A DNA stretch of 64,000 nt, from positions 1,674,001 to 1,738,000 of the forward strand of contig QYRS01000001.1 of the NCBI GenBank assembly GCA_006503535.1, written 5' to 3'. The stretch's first letter is position 1, and every line of letters starts with the position of its first letter. Both the position numbers and the translations under genes were made by a program. Positions 10,882 through 23,053 of the stretch are shown piece after piece. A model generated the notes under the pieces. It had not been told where the DNA came from and ran no database searches. It saw only the letters and a program-made list of their open reading frames with translations. The stretch is from Arthrinium phaeospermum. Lineage: Eukaryota > Ascomycota > Sordariomycetes > Amphisphaeriales > Apiosporaceae.

Positions 10882-13215
10882 TAGGGATGGTAAACCAAAA
10901 AACCGGTTTTTTAGTTTCTTCAAAAAACTAGTAAAAAACTATGGTATTTTGAAATAGAACCCAAGTCTATGCTTAAGTCCGTATTCAAGCCTATACTAGC
11001 CCGGAAAATCCCTTTTTCCGCACCGAAATAGGCGTAATTTCCGGGTAAATTAGGGTTAAATTAGGGTTAAAATAATCGATTTATAGAGATTTTATATAAA
11101 TTAAATATCGTAAAGTTAATATAATTAAAGAGTAATATTTTATAATAATCTTATAATATAAATATAAATAAAACCGAACCTTACCGAAAATTTTAATCTA
11201 AACTCGAATTAGGTAATAAATCGTCCATTATCGAATAATATATTAAATTTTCGATCTCTTCCTCCTCTTTAAGAGTTAAATTAAACTAAAATGTTTTAAT
11301 ACAATTTAACGCGCGCGTATTTATATAAATAAATATTAATTTATTAATTTTTTTTTACGTAAATCTCACTTTAATATTATAATAAATAAAATTTATCGTT
11401 AAAAAAAAGCGCTTTAATAATATATATTAATAATTATATAGTATAACTTGTAAATAATCTCGGTTAATAATAAGCCGGTTAACTTACCGCGTTATTAAAA
11501 TTAATACAATAATAAATTATATCGATACACTCTTACAATTAGAGCAAAACTACTTTCTTTTAAGTAGAAATTGAAATATTTATTTTCTAACGTAAATAAA
11601 GCGTTAATTAATTAATTAATCGATTTTTTTTAAAGCCATAAAGCTATTTTAATATTTATATAAAGAATTTAAACTAAACGCGCCTTTTATATAGTTTTAA
11701 CCGGATTTAAAGCGTTTATTACCCAATATTAATCTTAAACTTAGCCGAATTGCCGTAAGCGTATAATTATTTCCAGCTTTTACTAATTAACGCTTTTATA
11801 TGTTATAAGGTTATATTAAAATAAATTCTAATCCTCTTTTATCTTATTTTATCGATCGTTTATATTATCGAGGTTTAACGCGTTATATTCACTTTACTTC
11901 TACGCGTTATAAATCGGAAAAAGGATATCTTATAATAATCGTAAATCGCGTTAAAATAAATAATCGTTAATAGTTTAAAAAACGCATTATATCGTAAAAT
12001 CGAATCGAGGGAAGTTGAGAAAATGCTTTATACAAAATTCGTGTAAAACGCCGAGTAATTTATTTTATAATAATATTAATATAGGTAATAAAAAAAATAA
12101 TAAGTAATAATTAAAATAAAAAAAATTAAATATCGGCCGTATTTCTTTTTTTAAATAATATATAACTTTAAGAATTATAATTTCGATTAATAAAAAATAT
12201 TAATAATCTCGTTATATTTATTAAGGCAACTCTTCCATCATAATATCTTAAAAATATCCTCTATACATAAATTAAAACTATAAAATTATAAAAAATATAA
12301 AAAACGTATAAAAATAAAGTTATTATTTAATTAATCGATAAAATAAACATATTATTATAGGTATCGGTTAAAATTATTAATCCTATTAAAATCGTTATCG
12401 ATAATTTTAATATAAATTTATATAAAAATCTTTAAATATATTTTAATAATTATCGATCGAATTTCAATATTAACCGTTTACTAATATAACGCAAATAAAT
12501 TATAGATTTAAACTAATACGTTAAATATACGCGTTTTTAATTTAAAATTAAATTTATTATAAATAATATAATTTATTAAGTTTATTTTAAAGCTTTTTAA
12601 ACCTCGTTTTTAAATATATTATATTACTTATTAAATAATATACCGGCGATAACATAACGATTAAATAGTTAATAAAAGGGTTAAAATATTAAAAATCTAA
12701 CTTTAATATATTTAAATTCGAATAAATTAAAAAGACGGTTATTGTAATAAACGGCTTTAACCAATTATCGATCGATTATACATTTTTAATTTAAAATAAA
12801 ACGGTAATTAAAGGACTCGATTAATAGTTATTATTATTATTAATTAATATATTATAAAACGTAAATAATATATTTCTTTAAATATTTTTTTAATTTATCG
12901 TTAACATTAAGGCTCTATTAATTATAACATCGAATATAATTTATATTAATATTTTTAATTTTATTAAATATCGATAAATAATATTAAAATATTATTTAAT
13001 TACGAAATCGACGCGTTAAATTATTATAATTTACGCGCCTTTATATAGCTTCGAAATTTATTATTATTTAATAATAAAATTAATATTTTGAAAAAATAAG
13101 TAAGTTGGCGCAGGTTAGGTAACTTTAAAAAACTGGTTTTTTGGTTTTATCCTGGTTCTTTCGATGTTCTCCGAAAGTGGTTTTTTGGTAAAGAACCGGT
13201 TTTTTACCATCCCTA
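10882..13215. mobile_element. hAT-type DNA transposon relic with RIP-mutated core
   Basis: A 2,334-bp element bounded by inverted TAGGGATGGTAAA (left, 10882-10894) and TTTACCATCCCTA (right, 13203-13215), flanked by a perfect 8-bp duplication. TIR sequence, duplication length and overall size fit a hAT element that once carried a transposase. Subterminal DNA contains repeated AAAACCGGTTTT-like palindromes. The core (about 11040-13085) is extremely AT-rich with stops in every frame, so no transposase can be read. In 12301-12480 I count about two CpA, no TpG and eight CpG, the signature of RIP acting on CpA on both strands. The outer 130-160 bp at each end are much less altered. It is non-autonomous now. 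The flanks return sharply to normal composition outside the duplication. Confidence 0.85.
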
Positions 13216-13223
13216 CGGAGTAT
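13216..13223. repeat. Right target-site duplication of the hAT element
   Basis: CGGAGTAT, identical to 10874-10881. Confidence 0.85.
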
Positions 13224-16200
13224 GTGTTATCCAAATGTGGTGTTGCGGAATAGAACCCACCTATAAGTCGGCCTCGCTATAGCAACAAGCTGTTTCACAT
13301 AATCCCTCGCTAACGCCCAGGCCTGCACAGCAGCAAAAAAGAAAAGGGAACGACACAGCCCGAGCTCTATCCTCAATCCCTCTTCACCCACCGACATGTT
13401 TCCCGGTGGGCTCGCTATACGGCTCCCGAAGTAGTATGCAATGCGCCGGTGGGCTTTCTCGAAGAGGGGTGCCCATGCCTCGTTCGTGATGCATGATGGA
13501 TCTGCTGGCGAGAACGTGTTTCTATACCCACATCTGGCGTTCTATACAATAAACTTCACGGGGATGATCCTGTGAAGCACATGGCCGTCCAGTTGGTTCT
13601 GACCGTTGAGGTGGCAGCACGCCTTCTGGCCGCTATCATCAACATCAGATGAACATGCCGGTGCCGATCCGCCGCCAAAGTGACGCAGCGCTTGTACATG
13701 TTCCAGAACGATGTTAGATTTCATCTTGAATGCAACCGCAGGCGGCCCCCCCTCAAAAAACCGCTGACGGCCCATGCCTGGTAAGGCGGATCTGTACTTG
13801 TCACAAAAGCGCGTTCCACTCGGAAGGCTACCTTCTGATTCATTAGAGGTTTTGGGTAACAATAGACAGACAACGTGTGACACGAGGTGGTCACCCTCAC
13901 CTCCCTCGCCAAAGAGCAAAATGTCCAGCCCCTCAGCTCTCCGAGCTGTCAGAAAGTGACGGCCAAGGCCAAGTCCGGGAGCGTGCCAGCCTGCGCCGCC
14001 TGTACGTGCATTTTCTTTCTTCTTCCTCCCGTGGACGAGTCGTGCCCATGGCCGGGACGGGCTTGGCAGGGCCAATAACATTGTCTGCTATAGCTCTCCC
14101 TGCGGAGGATGCCTGGTGCCGTTGAAATCGGCAAGCCACGATGAATCCTACGCACAGGGCTCGGTTAGTAAACCCACACTGTTTGCGCGTCGTGTCCCAT
14201 CTCATACGGTCGTACGGGAAGCAGGTGGTCAGCTATACATATTGCCGGTCTGGTTACGTAGCGGAGTTGAACCGAAAAAAAACGGCTCTTTTCTGCATGA
14301 TGCCTGTATGCAGTACGATGGATCATGGTAAGGCATAGTAGTCAAAAACCAATATGTGCGGGCTTTTGATGGGCGACTTCCCCATTGCTCGGTTATGTGC
14401 GAATACATATTGATTACGGTACAAACGGAGCGGCAGATCATGAGCAATGTGTGCAGCGGTTTGTCGCCCCAGCAGGTTGCATCCAAAAAAACCACCAGTG
14501 AGATCCCAAGGCCGATAGCGAGCAAGCTTGTCGCCGATCGTATCATGCAGGTACATAGGGGACGTGCATGCCGCTATACGGCCATTGGCTCCGGGCCTCC
14601 TTAGCATTCATGCCGCCTGGATTCAATGGCACCGGGCCTTGTAAGCGCATGAAACCACCACTTAACAGCTCCAATGCAGCTGAACTGCACGCCAGGCGCG
14701 CAGAGGGTGTAAGCTGATCACTCGAAGGAAGCAGCCCTGGGGGCCGGGCGCCGCGATGAGAGGCTTTTCATTTATTTTCGGAAGGTGATGTGCAAAGATA
14801 GAGAAAGGGGCAATGTTGTCAGATGTTTGCGCCCACGTCGCGTTTCTGGCCAATGGCGCTCACAAACTCAATTCAAGGGATTCAGCCAGCGGAAGAAACT
14901 CCAAACAGAATCGAATCCCGCATACCGCAGGGGAACCGGGGTCATCCACTAGAGAGTGAACGAACCATTGAACAAGACAGCAGCAGCTATGAACGAATCC
15001 GTGCTGTCTTCTGACTCTGGCCTCCGTGATCTGGAAGGGATGGTTGCTGTCTTGGAGAGCCTGAGGGGAATGAATTTGAGTTCAGTCGTGTTTCTGGGGA
15101 CTTGACGGACAGTTAAACTTTTCAATAATCAATGATTGAGAGACCGAACTGTGTGCAGATGAAACCTGGCTAAGCAAAGGCAATTGCCACCTGACAGTAG
15201 AACCAATTTCCACCGTACAAACTGTAATGGCATCATGCCAGGCCAAGCCAACGGTTTCTGAGGGCATGGCTAGAATGCACAAGATCCAGCTCCCTCTGAT
15301 TTTGAGTCGGTGGCTTGAAGACAGACAGACAGCATGGTTGAAGATGGTACTGTACTGTGGAGTGAAGAACATCCATGGGAACTGAACCCACTTACCGATT
15401 CAGGTCCAGTGCGCGTGGCCCTTTTTCTTCCTCGGTCGCGTTGGAACTTGTGTATGCACTAGCGACTAGCATGGCTACATGGGGGCCTAGTCCAGGCACG
15501 CACTGTGATGATCAGCGCTGATGCTACTGTACGTACCGAACAAGCCACCCCGGGTCACGCAACGGTCATTCATCCCCGTTCGACCCGTATAACTGCAATC
15601 AATGCCTGTTACTGCTGTGAGTTCGTGGAGTCGCGCATTGATGCTGCTTTACGGACTTCCCGATTTCGACAGGCATGCGAATAGGGAAACTGGAAGGAAA
15701 TTATAGGGAAGAACAGAAGAACATTACGTCCGAAGGGCGGCCGGGGTCGCGGAGGCATTCTTGGGGGGCAATTACATCGGCTTCTTGAGGAACTGAAGGC
15801 ACGCAGGCAGGTAGCGTGGTGATCTGCGTGCCACTGAAGGAAAGATCTGAACCCATGAGGTAAACAAGTTTGCCGGTTTCACAGTCAGAATCAGGAACGA
15901 CAGCGATCCTAGGTATCAAGTCGATTGAGGGCCGAGGGCTTAGCTGACTGCTAGTCGTGGCTGTGCCAGGTATTCAAGGAGAGCGACTTGCCGTTAAACC
16001 CATAACCTTATCTTTGATGTACAGTACCCCATCTGTGTCGCTCGCTTGGGCCTGTTGGCATTAAAACGACGGCTGTCGACAGGGCAAGCCACAACACAAC
16101 AGCGCCAAAGGTAATTGATTCACGGGGAAGGCAGCCACAAGGACTGGAAGCAAGGGACCATCACGTTGGTAGTGTTGCATTGTCGGCTCGAAAGAGGCGG

Positions 16201-19200
16201 CGGGTTTAGGCTAACCGCATGCCGGCTTGGGTTGGGCGACAATGTTACTGCCGATTTTTTTTTTTCTTCCATCTAGGCATTCTTGCATACGCGCGAATAT
16301 CGCCTGGTAAGGCAAGGGGGTGATGAACGATGGGGGGCAATCGGAAAGGGTTTGCGCCCCGATGGGCTGTCCAATTGCTGTCCGTCAGAATGAACCGCAG
16401 GTTCACGATGGACAGATATCTGGACGTATGCGGGCTGTGCTTGGCGTAGTCGCCTGCGGATCAACTGCACTTGTGCTTGCGCTGTTGGACAAGGTCGCAT
16501 CGCTCGACGTCTTAAAACAGAATGACGCGGATGGGGAGGGAGTGATTTAATACAGTGCGAGCTAAAGGGTGGTTCTTTCGGATGACTACTGCAGGAACGA
16601 AATGCAAAAAAATAGTAGTGCAAAGCAGGCACAGGGGTTCGATGGTAGGCAGTGGGCAGATCCAGAAGGAAGGTGGGGGCATCGATGGAAAACAGTCAAG
16701 GCTGCGAGGGCAAGCACGGGAGAGAGGCTGCCTCGCAGTCACGCAACACACAAACTGCCAGGTCCCGGTCTACGAAGTTACAAGTGACAGGTCGTCCTTT
16801 CTTTGCAGGCCAACGTAGTTGTAAGAGGGAAGGACCAATTTTTTTTTAAAAAAATTGAAAAACTACAAGGCGCAATATGCCGTGACTCTCATTTTGACGG
16901 GCTCTGAATTGAAGTAGGGGCTGAAGCCGGTTTCTGCATTGGGGTCCTTCCTGGCCCTAGATAGCAGAACGGACGAAGTTCGCTCAAATATGCTTTCTGT
17001 GCCCCTGGCAGCCTGGTCTCGATTGCATCGTGGCCCCGAGCCCGAACGACTCCGAGCTTAGTGGCTGGATTGAAGTGGTCTCAAAATATCATATGTACCG
17101 GCAATTGGCCGATAGCTCAACGTCGACGCGACGAAAAGGAGACCGATGGATAGCCTGGCTAACTGGGGACTTGGCTGAGCGTGCACTGTACAAATGTAGA
17201 GCTGGCATCAGTAGTGCATAAAATACGACTTATGTACGCTTGGGCTCACTGGCGTTCAAGTGGGTTTGAGACCCTGGGAAGATCCGGCATGTTTATGACG
17301 ATATTATCACGTTCTGGGCCTGAGTAAGAAGGTAGGACACACCTAGTGTCATCACCAAGAGGCCATTTTGGTCTGATGCTGGCTAACAAAAGTCTCGGTA
17401 CAAGGGAGACAAGACGACGGATATGGACATGGACGGGAGGAAGGAGTGGCTACGTAGCCCAGCCCAATGCATCCTTATGATATGCACGAAGTTTGGGGTT
17501 GGCTTGTCCTGAAAGATAGGATGCTTGGGTGTCAGGGTATGTAAGCTGGCAAGGTAGGCGGGCACGTAGTTTGGAGGAAAACCCCTTTTCTGACGATTTA
17601 GCATATGGAGCTTGGGGAGTTGCGAACGATCGAAAGAAGGCACAGAAACCAAAGTCAAGCCATGGAAGCCTTTCCCAATAGCAGGGCTTCGGAGCAGGGG
17701 GGGGGGGACAGGGGGGCGGAGCATGCATTTATCAACCATCCAAACTAAGGTTAGTGACTTGCCTCTGTTCTGATTGGTGCTTGACACCGCGCTTGAACTC
17801 GGCCACGCGCCAGGCCAGCAGACCCCGACCGTGGCACACACGCACACACGCATCCCGAAAAGGGAAGGAATTATTCTAGCCTCGAATCATTCAACCAGCA
17901 ATGGGGACGTGCTTCTGGGACGGGGATGGGCATGTCAGGGGCCAGTAGTCAGTCAGCAGTGCCTCTCATTCCTCCTTTTGCCTACATACTCCATGTCAAT
18001 CAAGCCCATCGCAGACACGTCCGCACCCGCCGCCCACGCCTACGCCTACATATTACGTGTAAAGATAGACAGTACAGTGCCAGGCTACTGTATGTTCGAT
18101 CCTGTCGTTGTCATCGCCAAGCCAGTCCGTCTTAGATGCGCGTACATGGAGAGAGCTAGCCCGAGACGAGACAGGCTGACAGACCCAGCTTGCTTGTCGA
18201 GGATGCAATGCGTCTTGCAGAAGACAATTGGATCGAAGTGATGTCTGGATAAGAGGGAAGAAGAAGAAAGAAACCGGAAACTCAATTGCATCTACGCAAG
18301 TGACAGATATTGAACGAAATCAACCAATGCCACAAAAATATTCTCGATTTTCCCGTTTGCCTGTCCAAGCCGGTGCAAGCAAACCATTTGCTCGCAGCTC
18401 ATCCGATCTCATGCCATGCCATCCCATCTCATCCCAACCCCATCCCACTACCGTTACCACCATGTCCCCTCCAAAAGCCTTCCCTTCGCATCCTTCCGGG
18501 TACCCGCAGCATCCGTGCAGAACTTCACGACCGATGTTCAAGACATGTCGCTCAATCAGGCCAGCCCATCCTGACAACGTCCTCTCCGTCGGACACTGTA
18601 CTATGCCTACCTAGCCTTATGCGTGTGTGCGTGCGTGCAATCCCGCATGGTTAGCCAGCAGTTTGGCATACCTGCATACCCTCTCTCTCTACCTGTCTCG
18701 GCAGTCATGTCAATGCGTCCGTTTCGAGAGAGAGTTGTTTGTCGTTGCAAGGGCATTTTCCTGGTTGGCAATGGGCTCTGCTCTCTGGACGGACTGGAGA
18801 TCGTAGCAGCAAACATGACCTGTCTCAAGGATGCTGACCCGACAGGACAGAAAGCATGACTCCCCTTTTTTATCGAGGCCAGGAGTCATGAGACGGGTCA
18901 GTCAATGTGGAGGATGAATCATTCGCAGCAAATTCCCCAGCGAACCAGCTGTGGCGCCGATACGGTCACAGACAGCCCTTTCCGCATTGCTGGCTACATG
19001 TACTTACTGACTACTGGCTGCTGGTCCCATCGGCCTGTTTTATCGTCGCTACTTGCTGCAACCCAGAGCCTCGAGCACCGCATAGCCAGCCTACTGATAC
19101 TATACGGACTACTACTGCTACTACCTGTCGCAAGTGTGCCTACAAGGGTCGATGGAATCTGTCTGGTCTGATCTGCTGGCCGGCTCTTGACACTACCACG

Positions 19201-20097
19201 CTACGCTACCGCACGCCTCTGCGCTCGCTGAGCCATCCGATCCACTCGAGAACGGGATGGCTACTTAAGTACGGATACAGGCACAGGTCAGGTACATCAT
19301 CATCCTTTATTTTAGACCAAAAAGATCACGGCGTCCGGTGCAGGACGGCTCACAGTCCGTGTTAGTTCTGACAGTGGGCGACAGCTTTTTTGATACAGGG
19401 AACTAGGTCCCAGAGCTGGAGTGGTAGGGGAGGGGGCATTTCTGGGTTTCCTAGTTTCCTTGGTTTTGCGCCCCTGGCACTTATCCCACTAGAGCGCTTT
19501 TCAAACAGTACTAGCCCCGTCGCAAATACTGGAGGGGCCGAGTCTCCAAACGGGCTAGCGGGTAAACCCATTGAGGGCAGGGTACGCCGGGTACCGTGGT
19601 ACATGCATGTTTCCAATGCCCGTTTCACTGCACTGTCGAAAAAAAAGTTGTTCTGACCTCACTGACTGGAACAAAATAAGCGGGCGATCAACAGTCAACC
19701 AAGTCGAGGGGTGGTGTGTACAAAACACGAGACGAAATCACCCAGTAATGGATGGATGTCTATCATTCGTTTGACACAACCGCCGACCGTCGCGGCCGGG
19801 TCACACATATCGCAGTTGACCTGTGCCTGCGTACGTCAGTCTACGTAAGGTACTACTAATTGACTGAAGAGGAGGTCCAGTCTGTCGAGAAAAATCTCAC
19901 CTACCCGCGCGTCTCATCGTGTCAGACAAAGCCGGCCGCGGTCTTCTCACCTTTAGGCCAAGACATGGGACTTTTGAAGACAGGCCAGCCCACCTAGAGA
20001 TACCTAGAACAGATGGATAGACAGGCAGACAGGGTCGCCAACAGGCAAAAGAGGAGGCAGACAGGCATAGCAGTAAGTAGGTAGACTGGATAGGCCA

Positions 20098-20131
20098 GAG
20101 AGAGAGAGAGAGAAAAGAGAGGAAGAGAGAG
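20098..20131. repeat. GA-rich microsatellite
   Basis: (GA)n with a short AAAAG interruption, in the upstream region of the homeobox gene. Confidence 0.7.
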
Positions 20132-20370
20132 CACAGTGCAGACGACGAGGCGATGCGCACGGTATGTACCTGCATTGGCGGGGTGGGGCGCCCCTTGTGA
20201 AGCATGCATCGACTGTTGGCTCGTGTCCACTCTAGCCACTGCCCACCCCAAGAAGACAAGGCCCGGAGGATGGGGTGGATGGTGGATGGCGGATGGGCAG
20301 AGAAGAGACGGTGTGGCAGCCAGCCCGCCTGACACCCTGCACGTTGTGAGCCAGTCGTGGTGGTGGTAGG

Positions 20371-20399
20371 CCAATCCATCCCATCCATCCCATCCCATC
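20371..20399. repeat. CCATC/CCCAT tandem repeat
   Basis: Consecutive CCATCC and CCATCCCAT units, imperfect, upstream of the homeobox gene. Confidence 0.7.
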
Positions 20400-20515
20400 G
20401 GCGGCCAAGACTGGGATGATGGAAGCCGATACAGTGTATGTACTCTCTCCTGCTACCCTCGCTCGGGATTTTTCTTAGTGTGCCTCCTACCCACCAACCC
20501 TCGCCAGGCTTAATC

Positions 20516-20660
20516 AATCCCCTTCTCTCCTCCTCCCTTTCCCTTCCTGACCATCCCAACATCTTCATCTTCTCTCCCAACTCTTGCCGGTATTGTCGTT
20601 AATCGATAATTCCTCTCCCCTTTCTCCCCTTGTCTTTCCTTTTCGTTTACCCACACACTC
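20516..20660 (+). promoter_or_regulatory. Pyrimidine-rich core-promoter/leader tract of the homeobox gene
   Basis: A strongly CT-biased coding strand (runs such as CTTCTCTCCTCCTCCC) about 450-600 bp upstream of the ATG. CT tracts often mark transcription starts of highly expressed or regulated fungal genes. A long 5' leader with small upstream frames would follow. Inference from composition only. Confidence 0.4.
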
Positions 20661-21111
20661 CCTTTTTGAACTTCCAGCCATTACGGACTCCGTCACTCCT
20701 TTCGGGTCCATTACGTTCCTTCGGCTTGATACTTGACACCACACGGTCCCATACCCGTACCCTTTTTTGCGGGCACACCAGCAAGACCACAGACGGTATA
20801 TCCTCTTCCCAGACAGACGCGCTCGGATCTGGACGACACTCCTTGAACAGAACTATACTACCAACTTCAACCCTGAAGACAAGACCTTCACAAACGGCCG
20901 TCGAGCCATCAACCACCGCGCTATATATCGAGTCCTGGACAGTTTGGTGGGAACATCACAACGACCCAGATAACTTGGCTTAATCACCTGACAGCCTTAT
21001 CTCGATCTCGACTGCTGGACATTCTTACGCGATCTTGCGTCCCTGACTTACTCATACTATAAACACACCCACACACTCCTTCGACGACACACGTCAATAT
21101 TATACTTTACG

Positions 21112-23053
21112 ATGATGAATACCATCAAAGAGGAGCAGCATGGGATCATGGGCCCAACTGCCATGGACCAGATGCAGTCGGATCTCACTCTGACACCGGC
21201 CTCCTCCACATCACCCAGTGATGAACACATCAAGGGCAGTGAATCTCCGTCGCCGTCTGCCAGTGGCAAGACTCCCAGCTCCGCCTCCAGACGGCCCCCG
21301 CGGAAGAGCACCCTTACCCAGCAACAGAAGAACCAGAAGCGACAGCGCGCCACCCAAGACCAGTTGACCACTTTGGAGATGGAGTTCAGCAAGAACCCCA
21401 CACCCACTGCCACTGTCCGCGAGAGGATTGCAGATGAGATCAACATGACGGAACGCTCTGTTCAGATCTGGTTCCAGAACCGGTACGTAAAGAAACAACC
21501 CTATACCTATAGGGAGAGAGGGAGACTTGACCGACTGAACCTTGCTAACATGAACCTTTCCCGATAGCCGTGCCAAGATCAAGTTGCTGGCCAAGAAGAG
21601 CCTTGAAACAGGCGAAGACATCGACTCGATTCCCGAATCCATGAGGGCGTACCTCGCGATGCAGGCTATGGAATCTGGCAAGGGTCTCGGTGGTGCTTTC
21701 CTTGGCCGAACCGGTCTCATCCCTTACGGTTCTTCGATGATGCTGGGCGGCGACCAGAGCGGCCAAGGCAAGGTTCTCATTCACCATCTGACCTGCCGTT
21801 CTCTGAGCATTGGCAAGTGGACGCGCGTGGGCCAGAACACCATGGATCTCATCATCTTCTACTCGCCCGAGAAGTGCACCATGACTTACTACATCAACAA
21901 CGACCAGGCCGGGTACAAGATTGAGTATCACTTCAGCCACATCAAGAGCATCACTCTCGACAGCAATGAGGGCGACGCCAACAAGCTGGGCGGCATCGTC
22001 ATCGAGCTCAACCGCCCTCCCAACTTCTTCATGGACTCGTCGCCCAACTCCAACGGATTCTTCCAGTGCGGCGACTTCACCGAGGACCAGCAGGCCACTC
22101 AATGCTACACCCATCACCTCGGCGGAAACCCCAAGGTTCTCAGCAGCCAGCTGGCCAAGCTTGTGTCGCTCGAGTCGTTCATGAACCGCCACAACCCCAA
22201 CGCTTTCTATGATCAAGGTCATGCCATGGGCGTGGCATCGGCTCCCGTCTCCCCGACCGGCAACCGCCCATCGTCGCAGCCCAACTTTGGCCAAGGTCAT
22301 GTTGGTATGTTCCAGGAGTCACAGTGGGGAATCAGCCCTCCTCACCCCATGCGTGCCGGCCCCGGCCACAAGAGACAGCGCAGTCGATCCGTGCCCATGC
22401 CTGTCGACTTCTCCATGTTCCAGAACCCGATGCCTTCTTTCTACATCCAACATCCCGGCGAGAGCCAGGGGCACCCCCATAATCCTAATATCTTCGCCCC
22501 TGTTCCTCAGCAGCCTCAGCAGCAGCTCAGCCCTGTTGGACCTAATCTTCGCATCGACACACAAGCTGGCTTCGGCATGGATCTCCGACCGTACCCGCTT
22601 TCTGCCGCTACGACTGCGCCGTCCGAGTATTCGAGCCCGAACTACTTCTCTCAGGAGCCCCAGCACACGCCTCTCCCCACATCCAACTTCAACACGCCTT
22701 ACAGCAGCACTTTCCTGTCGCCCATGGTGAACCCGGCGATGGTGCCGCAGTCTGTCTCCCCTCTCCCATTCAACCACGGAGACCCCGCCATTGTTGAGCA
22801 GTCGCCTCCTATGGGTATGATGCGCAGCGCCTCGGCCGACCTCTACCCCATGGGCGATTCGACCGTCTCAGACGACGGCCACGGCCTGAACGAGATGTAC
22901 TCCAAGCACACCATTAATCTGCCCATGCACCCTCACTCCCCTGGATTCATGGACGGCAGCCAGGGCGACCTGGACATGAACCAGCTTGTACAGTTCGACT
23001 CGATGGATCCCGCAAGCATGTCGCCTGAGCATATGCCTCACCAGCAACAGTGA
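21112..23053 (+). CDS. Homeobox transcription factor
   Basis: Nuclear DNA-binding regulator. Exon 1 is 21112-21482 and exon 2 is 21568-23053; the 85-nt intron (GTACGT..TAG) cuts the codon of the first Arg in WFQNRRAKIK, giving 618 aa. The homeodomain covers about residues 73-131: a basic arm (KRQRATQDQ), helix 2 (RERIADEINM) and recognition helix 3 (ERSVQIWFQNRRAKIK). It is followed by a conserved-looking domain about residues 180-320 (LIHHLTCRSLSIGKW, LIIFYSPEKCTMTYYIN, YKIEYHFSHIKSI) typical of a filamentous-fungal homeobox class, then a Pro/Gln/Ser-rich, probably unstructured and activating C-terminus. Frame and splice sites are clean. In filamentous ascomycetes such regulators often control conidiation, hyphal morphology or fruiting; which one this is I cannot tell. 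The very long gene-free upstream region suggests complex control. Confidence 0.93.

Larger units (their letters stand above)
13224..20500. other. Long gene-free, normal-composition region upstream of the homeobox gene
   Basis: More than 7 kb without a frame I can support as a gene, and without RIP or obvious transposon structure. Open frames here are short, rich in Arg/Ser/Pro/Cys and not conserved-looking. It contains an A/T inverted repeat near 16837-16856, a G10 run near 17699-17709, a GA microsatellite at about 20098-20131 and CCATC repeats at 20371-20399. It most likely holds the distal regulatory region of the homeobox gene, non-coding RNA, or both. Confidence 0.5.

Noticed and set aside
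10882..13215. Centromeric or simple AT-rich spacer
   Set aside because: Exact TIRs, an 8-bp target duplication and CpA-specific depletion identify a RIP-mutated transposon instead.
13542..14081. 179-codon minus-strand frame in the gene-free region
   Set aside because: No recognisable domain, odd composition, no supporting splice or promoter context.
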